Assembly (NCBI RefSeq): GCF_000220705.2
Contig: NZ_CP023202.1
Span: forward strand, 6,106,501 to 6,170,500
DNA length: 64,000 nucleotides
Source: Streptomyces xinghaiensis S187
GTDB lineage: Bacteria > Actinomycetota > Actinomycetes > Streptomycetales > Streptomycetaceae
Direction of reading: 5' to 3'
Part shown: positions 39,268 through 47,866 of the stretch, one piece after another
Layout of the letters: each line of letters starts with the position of its first letter
Position numbering within the stretch: position 1 is the stretch's first letter
Notes under the pieces: generated by a model
What the model was told of the DNA's origin: nothing
Databases searched by the model: none
The model's input: the letters and a program-made list of their open reading frames with translations, nothing else
Program-made: the position numbers and the translations under genes

Positions 39268-40803
39268 TCAGTGCTCCTGTTCGTCGTTCTCGAGCCAGCC
39301 CATGGTCCGTTCCACGGCCTTGAGCCAGCTCTTGTACTCGCGGTCCCGGTCCGCCGCGTCCATCCGGGGCGTCCACTCGGCGGCGCGGCGCCAGTTGGCG
39401 CGCAGCGCGTCGGTGTCCGGCCAGTAGCCGACGGCGAGTCCGGCCGCGTAGGCGGCGCCGAGGCAGGTGGTCTCGGCGACGAGCGGGCGCACCACGGGGG
39501 CGTCCAGGACGTCGGCGAGGGTCTGCATCAGCAGGTTGTTGGAGGTCATGCCGCCGTCGACCTTGAGGGAGGTCAGCTCGGTGCCGGAGTCCTTGCTCAT
39601 GGCGTCGGTGATCTCCCGGGTCTGCCAGGCGGTGGCCTCCAGGACGGCGCGGGCGATGTGCGCCTTGGTGACGTAGCGGGTGAGTCCGGCGATCACTCCG
39701 CGGGCGTCGTCGCGCCAGTACGGCGCGAAGAGCCCGGAGAAGGCCGGGACGAAGTAGGCGCCGCCGTTGTCCTCGACGGAGCTGGCGAGGGTCTCGATCT
39801 CCGCGGCGCTGTTGATCAGCCCCATCTGGTCGCGCATCCACTGGACGAGCGCGCCGGTGACGGCGATCGAGCCCTCCAGGGCGTACACGGGCGCCTGGTC
39901 GCCGATGCGGTAGCCGACCGTGGTGACCAGCCCGTGGTACGAGTTGACGGGCTCCCCGGCGGTGTTCATCAGCAGGAACGTTCCGGTGCCGTAGGTGGAC
40001 TTGGCCTCGCCCTTCTCGAAGCAGGTCTGGCCGAACAGCGCCGCCTGCTGGTCGCCGAGCGCCGAGGCCACGGGCACCCCGGCGAGCGCGCCGCTCCTCG
40101 CCTCGCCGTACACCTCCGCGGAGGAGCGGATCTCCGGCAGCACGGCGGCGGGCACGCCCATCGAGTGCAGGATCTTCGGGTCCCACTGCAGGGTGTGGAG
40201 GTTCATCAGCATGGTGCGGGAGGCGTTGGTGACGTCGGTGACGTGGACGCCGCCGTCCGGGCCGCCGGTGAGGTTCCAGATGACCCAGGAGTCCATGGTG
40301 CCGAAGAGGATCTCGCCGGCCTCGGCGCGCTCGCGCAGGCCGTCGACGTTGTCGAGCAGCCAGCGGATCTTCGGGCCGGCGAAGTAGGAGGCCAGCGGCA
40401 GGCCGGTCTCGCGGCGGAACCGGTCCTTGCCGACGTTGCGGCCGAGCTCGCGGCAGAGCGCGTCGGTCCGGGTGTCCTGCCAGACGATGGCGTTGTGCAC
40501 CGGCTCACCGGTGGCCTTGTCCCACAGAAGAGTGGTCTCGCGCTGGTTGGTGATGCCGATCGCCTTGACGTCGGCGGCGGTGATCCCGGCCTTCTCGACG
40601 GCGCCGTCGACGACCTGCCGGACGTTCGTCCAGATCTCGGCGGCGTCGTGTTCCACCCAGCCCGGCTTGGGGAAGATCTGCTCGTGCTCCTTCTGGTCGA
40701 CCGCGACGATCCGCCCGTCGGTGTCGAAGACGATGCAGCGGCTGGAGGTGGTGCCCTGGTCGATGGCGGCGATGAAGGGGCCGGCGGTGTGCGCGTCGGT
40801 CAC
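39268..40803 (-). CDS. glpK: Glycerol kinase GlpK
   Basis: The product is 511 residues. It begins with the FGGY-kinase phosphate loop FIAAIDQGTTSSRCIVFD, and has the motif family signature WVEHDAAEIW, LLWDKATGEPVHNAIVWQDTRT, and the C-terminal FGGY signature region MTSNNLLMQTLADVLD. It phosphorylates glycerol to sn-glycerol 3-phosphate with ATP. Conserved glycerol-contact residues (QGTT, DTRT) are present. GTG 40803 has AGGAG 6 nt upstream. It is the middle gene between glpF (120 bases upstream) and glpD (5-base gap). Confidence 0.97.
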   Translation of the reverse strand: MTDAHTAGPFIAAIDQGTTSSRCIVFDTDGRIVAVDQKEHEQIFPKPGWVEHDAAEIWTNVRQVVDGAVEKAGITAADVKAIGITNQRETTLLWDKATGEPVHNAIVWQDTRTDALCRELGRNVGKDRFRRETGLPLASYFAGPKIRWLLDNVDGLRERAEAGEILFGTMDSWVIWNLTGGPDGGVHVTDVTNASRTMLMNLHTLQWDPKILHSMGVPAAVLPEIRSSAEVYGEARSGALAGVPVASALGDQQAALFGQTCFEKGEAKSTYGTGTFLLMNTAGEPVNSYHGLVTTVGYRIGDQAPVYALEGSIAVTGALVQWMRDQMGLINSAAEIETLASSVEDNGGAYFVPAFSGLFAPYWRDDARGVIAGLTRYVTKAHIARAVLEATAWQTREITDAMSKDSGTELTSLKVDGGMTSNNLLMQTLADVLDAPVVRPLVAETTCLGAAYAAGLAVGYWPDTDALRANWRRAAEWTPRMDAADRDREYKSWLKAVERTMGWLENDEQEH

Positions 40804-40923
40804 GGTGTGCTCCTGGAGTCCGATGGCGGGAGGGGCATGCGGGACGGGGGGTGGCTCAAGCTCCGGTGCGTGTGGTGCGTACGGCGCTCGCGGTGTGTGC
40901 GGCGCCCGTGGTGCGGACGGGGA

Positions 40924-41715
40924 TCAGGCGAAGGCGAGCTGGTAGATCCCGCCGGCGAGGGCGCCGCCGAGCAGCGGGCCGACCACCGGGACCCAGGCGT
41001 AGCCCCAGTCGGAGCCGCCCTTGTTCGGCAGCGGCAGCAGCGCGTGCACGATCCGGGGACCGAGGTCGCGTGCCGGGTTGATGGCGTAACCGGTCGGACC
41101 GCCGAGCGAGAAGCCGATACCGGCCACGACGAGGGCGACGATCAGCACGCCGGTGCCCGACACGCCCAGACCCTCGGTCAGGCCCAGGGTGAGGATGGAG
41201 AGGACGAGCACGGTGGTGGCGATGGTCTCGGTCATCAGGTTCTGCACGGCGTTGCGGATCTCCGGGCCGGTGCAGAAGATGCCGAGCACGGGTCCGGCGG
41301 CGGGGGCGTTGTCCTGCTCGACCAGGCCCTCCGGGCCGGTCCGGGCCTCGGCCAGGACCTGCGGGTCGGTCAGGTGGTCACGGAAGTGGCCGTAGTAGGT
41401 CAGCCAGACCAGGGCGGCGCCGATCATCGCGCCCAGCATCTGCGAGACGAAGTAGAGCGGCACGTCCGACCACGCGGTGGTGCCCTGGATGGCCAGGCCG
41501 AGGGTGACCGCCGGATTGATGTGCGCGCCGGATACGCCGACCGCGATGTAGGCGCCGGTGAGGACCGCGAAGCCCCACCCGAGGGCGATGGCGATCCAGC
41601 CGGCGTTGAGGGCCTTCGAGCGCTTGAGGGTGACGGCGGCCACGACGCCGCCGCCCATGAGGATGAGTACGGCGGTCCCGATGGTCTCGCCGATGAAGAT
41701 GTCGGAGCTGGACAC
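40924..41715 (-). CDS. glpF: Glycerol uptake facilitator GlpF (MIP/aquaglyceroporin)
   Basis: The product is 263 residues with six membrane helices and two half-helix NPA motifs: SGAHINPAVTLG and GYAINPARDLGPR. The residue Asp after the second NPA (NPARD) marks the glycerol-permeable branch. It lets glycerol diffuse into the cell. GTG 41715 has AAAGGAG 6 nt upstream; a longer frame to 41799 would add hydrophilic residues and is rejected. It is first in the operon, and a GylR-like box lies 127-142 bases upstream of its start. Confidence 0.95.
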   Translation of the reverse strand: MSSSDIFIGETIGTAVLILMGGGVVAAVTLKRSKALNAGWIAIALGWGFAVLTGAYIAVGVSGAHINPAVTLGLAIQGTTAWSDVPLYFVSQMLGAMIGAALVWLTYYGHFRDHLTDPQVLAEARTGPEGLVEQDNAPAAGPVLGIFCTGPEIRNAVQNLMTETIATTVLVLSILTLGLTEGLGVSGTGVLIVALVVAGIGFSLGGPTGYAINPARDLGPRIVHALLPLPNKGGSDWGYAWVPVVGPLLGGALAGGIYQLAFA

Positions 41716-41829
41716 CCGCGACTCCTTTGTCCTTCGTCCAGGGGGCAGGACGGGCCCGGGGTCCCACCCGTGGCCCGCGCCCTCGGTGAGGGCGGTCACC
41801 GGTCGGCGGCTGGCGGCACCGTGATCAAT

Positions 41830-41857
41830 ATTGTCGTCAGGTGTTCGACAATGCCGA
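41830..41857 (-). promoter_or_regulatory. GylR-like operator upstream of glpF
   Basis: TGTTCGACAATGCCGA at 41842-41857 is, in reverse complement, 12 of 16 identical to the box at 42751-42766. A perfect 7-bp dyad ATTGTCG/CGACAAT (41830-41836 and 41846-41852) overlaps it. Confidence 0.65.
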
Positions 41858-41961
41858 CCGGAGAACGGCAGTTTTCTTCACGGGTCCCAGCACGTCAAGA
41901 GCCCGCGGGCGAAAAAGCCGCCGATCCGACCCGTGCGTAGAGCAAGGGTGACAGAGGGTGT

Positions 41962-42726
41962 TCAGAATCGCCCGGCGCCGAGATCCCGGGAAACCGCCCG
42001 GGCGCAGTCCCGCACCGCCGCGACCAGCCGCGATCGCAGCTCGGCGCCGTCGCAGACCCGCTCCACCGCTCCGGTGACGCCCACCGCTCCGACGGGCATC
42101 CGCCGCCGGTTGTGGATGGGCGCGGCCACGGAGGCCACTCCGGCCCAGGTCTCCTCGATGTCGGAGGCCCAGCCCCGGGCCCGGGTCAGGTCGAGGACGG
42201 CCTCGAACTCCTCCGGCCCGGTCACCGTGCGGCCCGTGAAGGCCTCCCGTCCGCCCTCCACGGCCTCGGCGTGCGCCACCGGGTCGTAGGCCGCCAGCAC
42301 CTTGCCCAGCGCCGTGCTGTGCAGCGGCTGCATGGCGCCGACCTCCAGGACCTGCCGGCTGTCGTCCGGCCGGAAGACGTGGTGCACGATCAGCACGCCG
42401 CTCTGGTGCAGCACCCCCAGGTGGACGCTCTCCCCGCTGGACCGCGCCAGGTCGTCGGTCCACACCAGGGCCCGCGCCCGCAGCTCGTTGACGTCCAGGT
42501 AGCTCTGGCCCAGCCGCAGCATCTCGGCGCCGAGCTGGTAGCGGCCCGAGGCCGGGTCCTGCTCGACGAAGCCCTCCTGCTGGAGCGTGCGGAGGATGCC
42601 GTGCGCGGTGCCCTTGGCCAGTCCCAGCGCGGCGGCCACCTCGGACAGGCCGAGCCGGCGCTCGCCGCCCGCCAGGAGCCGCAGCATCGCCGCGGCCCGC
42701 TCCAGGGACTGGATGGTCCGAGCCAT
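41962..42726 (-). CDS. gylR: IclR-family regulator GylR of the glycerol operon
   Basis: The product is 254 residues. The IclR winged helix-turn-helix is in ARTIQSLERAAAMLRLLAGGERRLGLSEVAAALGLAKGTAHGILRTL (residues 2-48). The IclR effector domain follows from about 75 (LHQSGVLIVHHVFRPDD, GAMQPLHSTALGKVLAAYDP). In Streptomyces GylR represses the glycerol operon and itself, with glycerol 3-phosphate as inducer (established). The gene sits just upstream of glpF on the same strand; matching boxes lie upstream of both genes. GGTTGCCCG precedes ATG 42726. Confidence 0.92.
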   Translation of the reverse strand: MARTIQSLERAAAMLRLLAGGERRLGLSEVAAALGLAKGTAHGILRTLQQEGFVEQDPASGRYQLGAEMLRLGQSYLDVNELRARALVWTDDLARSSGESVHLGVLHQSGVLIVHHVFRPDDSRQVLEVGAMQPLHSTALGKVLAAYDPVAHAEAVEGGREAFTGRTVTGPEEFEAVLDLTRARGWASDIEETWAGVASVAAPIHNRRRMPVGAVGVTGAVERVCDGAELRSRLVAAVRDCARAVSRDLGAGRF

Positions 42727-42750
42727 CGGGCAACCTCCATCGTTGCGGAT

Positions 42751-42783
42751 TCGGCAATGCTGAACAGTATCGGCCTATGCCGA
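42751..42783 (-). promoter_or_regulatory. GylR-like operator upstream of gylR
   Basis: TCGGCAATGCTGAACA at 42751-42766 is matched by the reverse complement of the glpF box. A further palindrome TCGGC-N4-GCCGA at 42770-42783 adjoins it. The position, 25-57 bases upstream of the gylR start, fits autorepression. Confidence 0.6.
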
Positions 42784-42890
42784 CCCGGGGGTACCGCACC
42801 GGGAACCACCCGGCGGAATCCCGGCGGCTGCCCGTGGCCGGAACATAGTCCGCCCAGTGGAACGCCCCGGACCCCGGGCACCATCACGGC

Positions 42891-42947
42891 TACGCTGACC
42901 GGGTGCGCTCTCCGCATGAAGGGCGCAAAGCCGACAGCCGTCGCACC
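42891..42947 (+). promoter_or_regulatory. Promoter and structured leader of metH
   Basis: A -10 TACGCT stands at 42891-42896. In the leader GGTGCG (42902-42907) can pair with CGCACC (42942-42947), and GCGCTC (42905-42910) alternatively with GGGCGC (42921-42926). The two pairings are mutually exclusive. No known cobalamin or SAM riboswitch consensus was recognised. Confidence 0.3.
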
Positions 42948-42961
42948 TCAGGGAGTTTTCC

Positions 42962-45900
42962 ATGGGCTCGATCCAGCCATCGACCAGCAGCACCGACCGC
43001 GTCTCCGCTCTGAGGGAGGCACTGGCCACCCGGGTGGTGGTGGCGGACGGGGCGATGGGGACGATGCTCCAGGCGCAGGAGCCGAGTCTGGAGGACTTCG
43101 AGCAGCTGGAGGGCTGCAACGAGATCCTGAACGTCACCCGTCCCGACATCGTGCGCTCGGTCCATGACGCGTACTTCGCGGTGGGGGTGGACTGTGTGGA
43201 GACCAACACCTTCGGCGCCAACCACGCCGCGCTGGCGGAGTACGACATCGCCGGCCGGATCTTCGAGCTGTCCGAGGCGGGGGTGCGGATCGCGCGCGAG
43301 TCGGCCGACGCGTTCACCGCCGGGGACGGCCGCCCGCGCTGGGTCCTGGGCTCGATGGGCCCCGGCACCAAGCTCCCCACGCTCGGCCATGTCCGCTACG
43401 GCGTGCTGCGCGACGCCTATCAGCGGAACGCCGAGGGCATGATCGCCGGCGGGGCGGACGCGCTGCTGGTGGAGACCACCCAGGATCTGCTGCAGACCAA
43501 GGCCGCCGTCCTCGGCGCGAAGCGTGCGCTGCGGGAGACGGGCACGGACCTGCCGGTGATCGTGTCGGTGACGGTGGAGACCACGGGGACGATGCTGCTG
43601 GGCTCGGAGATCGGCGCGGCGCTCACCGCCCTGGAGCCGCTGGGCATCGACATGATCGGCCTGAACTGCGCCACCGGCCCCGCCGAGATGAGCGAACACC
43701 TGCGCCATCTGGCCCGCCACGCGCGGGTGCCGCTGTCGTGTATGCCCAATGCCGGGCTGCCCGTGCTGGGCAAGGACGGCGCCCACTACCCCCTCACCCC
43801 GGCCGAACTGGCCGACGCGCAGGAGACGTTCGTGCGCGAGTACGGGCTGTCCCTGGTCGGCGGCTGCTGCGGCACCACCCCCGAGCATCTGCGGCAGGTC
43901 GTCGAACGGGTGCGGGACCTGACCCCCGCCGCGCGGGAGCCGCGTCCCGAGCCGGGCGCGGCCTCGCTCTACCAGAGTGTGCCGTTCCGGCAGGACACGG
44001 CGTATCTGGCGATCGGGGAGCGCACCAACGCCAACGGTTCGAAGAAGTTCCGCGAGGCGATGCTGGAGGGCCGCTGGGACGACTGTGTGGAGATGGCGCG
44101 GGAGCAGATCCGCGAGGGCGCCCACCTGCTGGACGTGTGCGTGGACTACGTGGGCCGTGACGGGGTGGCCGACATGGAGGAGATCGCCGGGTGTTTCGCC
44201 ACCGCCTCGACCCTGCCGCTGGTGCTGGACTCCACCGAACCGGCCGTCATCCGGGCGGGGCTGGAGAAGCTCGGCGGCCGCGCGGTGATCAACTCCGTCA
44301 ACTACGAGGACGGCGACGGGCCGGATTCGCGGTTCGCGAAGATCACCCAGCTTGCGGTGGAGCACGGGGCGGCGCTGATCGCGCTGACCATCGACGAGGA
44401 GGGCCAGGCCCGCACCTGCGAGCACAAGGTCGCCGTCGCCGAGCGTCTGATCGCCGACCTCACCGGCACCTGGGGCGTGCACAAGAGCGACATCCTCATC
44501 GACTGCCTCACCTTCACCATCGCCACCGGCCAGGAGGAGTCCCGCAAGGACGGCCTGGCCACCATCGAGGCGATCCGCGAGCTCAAACGCCGCCACCCGG
44601 ACGTCCAGACCACCCTGGGCCTGTCGAACATCTCCTTCGGGCTCAACCCGGCCGCCCGTATGGTGCTCAACAGCGTCTTCCTGGACGAGTGCGTCAAGGC
44701 CGGGCTCGACTCCGCTATCGTCCACGCCTCCAAGATCGTGCCGATCGCCCGGCTGGAGCCGGAGCAGCGCGAGGTCGCCCTCGACCTGATCCACGACCGC
44801 CGGCGCGAGGGCTACGACCCGCTGCAGCGGTTCCTGGAACTGTTCGAGGGCGTGGACAGCAAGTCGATGAAGGCGGGCCGGGCCGAGGAACTGGCCGCCC
44901 TGCCGCTGGAGGAGCGCCTGCAGCGCCGCATCATCGACGGCGAGCGCAACGGCCTGGAGGCCGACCTGGACGAGGCCCTGCGGGAGCGCCCCGCCCTGGA
45001 GATCGTCAACGACACCCTGCTGGCCGGCATGAAGGTCGTCGGCGAACTGTTCGGATCCGGACAGATGCAACTGCCGTTCGTGCTGCAGTCCGCCGAGGTC
45101 ATGAAGACGGCCGTGGCCCATCTGGAGCCGCACATGGACAAGGCCGAGGGCGAGGAGGGCAAGGGCACCATCGTGCTGGCCACCGTCCGCGGCGACGTCC
45201 ACGACATCGGCAAGAACCTCGTCGACATCATCCTCTCCAACAACGGCTACACCGTCGTCAACCTCGGCATCAAACAGCCGGTCTCCGCCATCCTGGAAGC
45301 CGCACAGGAACACCGGGCCGACGTCATCGGCATGTCCGGCCTCCTGGTCAAATCCACCGTGATCATGAAAGAGAACCTGGAGGAGCTCAACCAGCGCAAG
45401 CTGGCCGCCGACTACCCCGTCATCCTCGGCGGCGCCGCCCTCACCCGCGCCTACGTCGAGCAGGACCTCCACGAGATCTACCAGGGCGAGGTCCGCTACG
45501 CCCGGGACGCCTTCGAGGGCCTGCGGCTGATGGACGCCCTGATCGCCGTCAAACGCGGCGTCCCCGGCGCCGCCCTCCCCGAACTGCGGCAGCGCCGGGT
45601 CCCCCGCCGGGACACCGAGATCACCGAGCCGGAACCGGCCGAGGGCGTGCGCTCCGACGTCGCCACCGACAACCCCGTGCCCACCCCGCCGTTCCGCGGC
45701 ACCCGCGTCGTCAAGGGCATCCAGCTCAAGGAGTACGCCCCCTGGCTGGACGAGGGCGCGCTCTTCAAGGGGCAGTGGGGACTCAAGCAGTCCCGCACCG
45801 GCGACGGCCCCACCTACGAGGAACTGGTCGAGAGCGAGGGCCGCCCCCGGCTGCGCGGCTGGCTCGACCGGCTCCAGACCGAGAACCTCCTGGAAGCCGC

Positions 45901-46471
45901 CGTCGTCTACGGCTACTTCCCCTGCGTCTCCAAGGGCGACGACCTGATCATCCTGGGGGAGGACGGCGCCGAGCGGACCCGCTTCACCTTTCCCCGCCAG
46001 CGCCGCGGCCGCCGGCTCTGCCTGGCCGACTTCTTCCGCCCCGAGGAATCCGGCGAGACCGATGTGGTCGGCCTGCAGGTCGTCACCGTCGGCTCCCGCA
46101 TCGGCGAGGAGACCGCCAAACTCTTCGCCGCCGACGCCTACCGCGACTACCTCGAACTCCACGGCCTCTCCGTCCAGCTCGCCGAAGCCCTCGCCGAGTA
46201 CTGGCACGCCCGCGTCCGCGCCGAACTCGGCTTCGCCGGGGAGGACCCGGCGGCCATGGAGGACATGTTCGCCCTCAAGTACCGGGGTGCCCGCTTCTCC
46301 CTGGGCTACGGGGCCTGTCCCGACCTGGAGGACCGGGCGAAGATCGCCGCACTGCTGGAGCCCTCGCGGATCGGCGTCGAGCTCTCCGAGGAGTTCCAGC
46401 TCCACCCCGAGCAGTCCACCGACGCCATCGTCATCCACCACCCCGAGGCCAAGTACTTCAACGCCCGGTAG
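42962..46471 (+). CDS. metH: Cobalamin-dependent methionine synthase MetH
   Basis: The product is 1169 residues with all four MetH modules. The homocysteine domain (about 5-320) has the zinc ligands in LNCATGP and GGCCG (Cys302, Cys303). The methyltetrahydrofolate TIM barrel (about 340-620) has TNANGSKKFREA and GLSNISFG. The cobalamin domain (about 640-860) has DVHDIGKNLV with the cobalt-ligand His near 747 and SGLLVKST. The AdoMet reactivation domain (about 880-1169) ends RIGVELSEEFQLHPEQSTDAIV. It transfers a methyl from methyl-THF to homocysteine. ATG 42962 has GGGAG 8 nt upstream. A strong terminator follows at 46503-46554. Confidence 0.97.
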   Translation: MGSIQPSTSSTDRVSALREALATRVVVADGAMGTMLQAQEPSLEDFEQLEGCNEILNVTRPDIVRSVHDAYFAVGVDCVETNTFGANHAALAEYDIAGRIFELSEAGVRIARESADAFTAGDGRPRWVLGSMGPGTKLPTLGHVRYGVLRDAYQRNAEGMIAGGADALLVETTQDLLQTKAAVLGAKRALRETGTDLPVIVSVTVETTGTMLLGSEIGAALTALEPLGIDMIGLNCATGPAEMSEHLRHLARHARVPLSCMPNAGLPVLGKDGAHYPLTPAELADAQETFVREYGLSLVGGCCGTTPEHLRQVVERVRDLTPAAREPRPEPGAASLYQSVPFRQDTAYLAIGERTNANGSKKFREAMLEGRWDDCVEMAREQIREGAHLLDVCVDYVGRDGVADMEEIAGCFATASTLPLVLDSTEPAVIRAGLEKLGGRAVINSVNYEDGDGPDSRFAKITQLAVEHGAALIALTIDEEGQARTCEHKVAVAERLIADLTGTWGVHKSDILIDCLTFTIATGQEESRKDGLATIEAIRELKRRHPDVQTTLGLSNISFGLNPAARMVLNSVFLDECVKAGLDSAIVHASKIVPIARLEPEQREVALDLIHDRRREGYDPLQRFLELFEGVDSKSMKAGRAEELAALPLEERLQRRIIDGERNGLEADLDEALRERPALEIVNDTLLAGMKVVGELFGSGQMQLPFVLQSAEVMKTAVAHLEPHMDKAEGEEGKGTIVLATVRGDVHDIGKNLVDIILSNNGYTVVNLGIKQPVSAILEAAQEHRADVIGMSGLLVKSTVIMKENLEELNQRKLAADYPVILGGAALTRAYVEQDLHEIYQGEVRYARDAFEGLRLMDALIAVKRGVPGAALPELRQRRVPRRDTEITEPEPAEGVRSDVATDNPVPTPPFRGTRVVKGIQLKEYAPWLDEGALFKGQWGLKQSRTGDGPTYEELVESEGRPRLRGWLDRLQTENLLEAAVVYGYFPCVSKGDDLIILGEDGAERTRFTFPRQRRGRRLCLADFFRPEESGETDVVGLQVVTVGSRIGEETAKLFAADAYRDYLELHGLSVQLAEALAEYWHARVRAELGFAGEDPAAMEDMFALKYRGARFSLGYGACPDLEDRAKIAALLEPSRIGVELSEEFQLHPEQSTDAIVIHHPEAKYFNAR

Positions 46472-46502
46472 GGCGGAGAGGGCCCCGCGCGGCCCTGCCC
46501 CG

Positions 46503-46554
46503 CCCGCCGCCCGTACCCGCCTCGCGCCGCCCGGGGGCGGGTACGGGCGGCGGG
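46503..46554 (+). terminator. Terminator of metH
   Basis: A 19-bp perfect stem, 46503-46521 with 46536-46554 and a 14-nt loop, lies 32 bases after the stop codon. It is among the longest stems in the window. Confidence 0.88.
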
Positions 46555-46719
46555 TGACCCGGAGTGGCGCACGGCGGCCTCGCCGCGACGCTCGGTAGCG
46601 GCCCGTCGTACACTGGTCGGTCCGGCACGGCCGGTCGCACCCCCACCCGGGGCCGCGGCCGGCCCTCTTTGGCCTCCGAGGCCGGACACGGCCGGCGACC
46701 TTTCACGAGAGGGGCAAGG

Positions 46720-47424
46720 ATGACCAGCAGCATCCCCGCGCTCGGCACCCGGACGGCTGAGGGAACCACCACCCTGCAGGCCGTGCTGCTCGACATGGAC
46801 GGCACACTCGTCGAGACCGAGGGCTTCTGGTGGGACGCCGAGGTGGAGGTCTTCGCCGAACTCGGCCACATCCTCCACGACCACCACCGCGAGGTCGTGG
46901 TCGGCGGCCCCATGAGCCGCAGCGCCGGCTACCTCATCGAGGTCACCGGCGCCGACATCACCGTCCCCGAACTCTCCGTGCTCCTCAACGACCGCTTCGA
47001 GGAGATGATGGGCCGCGGGGTGCCGCTGATGCCCGGCGCCGCCCGGCTGCTGGCCGAGCTGGCCGCGCACCGGGTGCCGACCGCGCTGGTCTCCGCCTCG
47101 CACCGGCGCGTCATCGACCGGGTCCTGGAGTCGGTCGGGGCCGGTCACTTCGACCTCACCCTGGCCGGGGACGAACTGGAGCGGACGAAGCCGCACCCGG
47201 ACCCGTACCTGATGGCGGCCGCCAAGCTGGGAGCCGACCCCGCGCGCTGCGCGGTGATCGAGGACACCCCGACCGGCGTGGCCTCGGCGGAGGCGGCGGG
47301 CTGCCCGGTGGTGGCCGTGCCCTCGGTGGTCCCCATCGAACCGGCCCCGCGGCGCCCCGTCGTCAGCTCTCTCGAAGAAGTCGACCTTCCCTTTCTGCAC
47401 GGATTGATCACGGGAATGCACTGA
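46720..47424 (+). CDS. HAD-superfamily hydrolase (subfamily IA phosphatase)
   Basis: The product is 234 residues. Motif I is AVLLDMDGTLVETEGFWW, with the nucleophile Asp and acid Asp. Motif II is ALVSAS, motif III is KPHPDPYLMAAAKLG with the Lys, and motif IV is CAVIEDTPTGVASAEAAG with the metal Asp. Helical cap type C1 lies between motifs I and II. It should be a sugar- or nucleotide-phosphate phosphatase in the cytoplasm. ATG 46720 has GAGAGGGG about 7 nt upstream; the frame is open further up without a start that fits. The gene follows metH as in other Streptomyces, but its own promoter is likely given the strong terminator between. Confidence 0.88.
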   Translation: MTSSIPALGTRTAEGTTTLQAVLLDMDGTLVETEGFWWDAEVEVFAELGHILHDHHREVVVGGPMSRSAGYLIEVTGADITVPELSVLLNDRFEEMMGRGVPLMPGAARLLAELAAHRVPTALVSASHRRVIDRVLESVGAGHFDLTLAGDELERTKPHPDPYLMAAAKLGADPARCAVIEDTPTGVASAEAAGCPVVAVPSVVPIEPAPRRPVVSSLEEVDLPFLHGLITGMH

Positions 47425-47866
47425 ACCGCACACGGTGCGTATGGCGGCGGAAAGAACACGACCGTCGGCGCCTGTCCGGTCATTTTCCGTAACGAATGCG
47501 CGGCGGAATTCCCGGTGATCCGGCCGTGATCCCGCGGTGATCCCGCCGGAAATCCATGACGTGACCTTTCTCACGCCCGTGCCGGTCGACAAGGGTGGGC
47601 GGGAGTGCTCTCCCGCGCCCGTGGCGGCCCGGATGCGCACCCTTCTGTCCCCATAGGTGGGTTAACGCGGCAATCATTCCGGCGTCCGGATAGTGGACGG
47701 GGTGCGGCTGTTATCAGCGTGTTATGGAGCGTCAACTTCGCCCCGTTCCAGCATCCCTGGCAGCGCCGACTAATGTTTCGCCAGAACTTCACCACAGCCC
47801 CTGTGACCAGCGTGCCGAGGTCGGTATGGTCCCCGGGACGGATCGCAATGCAGGAGAACCCCGACG
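47425..47866. other. Intergenic region, 442 bases, upstream of the solute-binding genes
   Basis: This region is AT-richer than the flanks and has no gene I can support. It holds the GTGA-N6-TCAC dyad at 47561-47574 and a ribosome site (AGGAGA) just before ATG 47867. A promoter must lie here, but no unambiguous -35/-10 pair was chosen. Confidence 0.5.
47561..47574. promoter_or_regulatory. Crp-type dyad
   Basis: GTGACCTTTCTCAC is a perfect GTGA-N6-TCAC dyad, the core of the Crp/Fnr-family consensus. It is 293 bases upstream of the first solute-binding gene and 137 bases after the HAD gene, so regulation at such distance is uncertain. Confidence 0.4.

Noticed and set aside
42784..42961. Cobalamin or SAM riboswitch upstream of metH
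   Set aside because: No B12-box or SAM-type conserved core was recognised, and the leader from the likely -10 is only about 60 nt long.
42890..46441. Minus-strand frame of over 1100 codons opposite metH
   Set aside because: It is the antisense shadow of metH produced by GC-rich third positions; the translation is low in family-like motifs and metH is certain.
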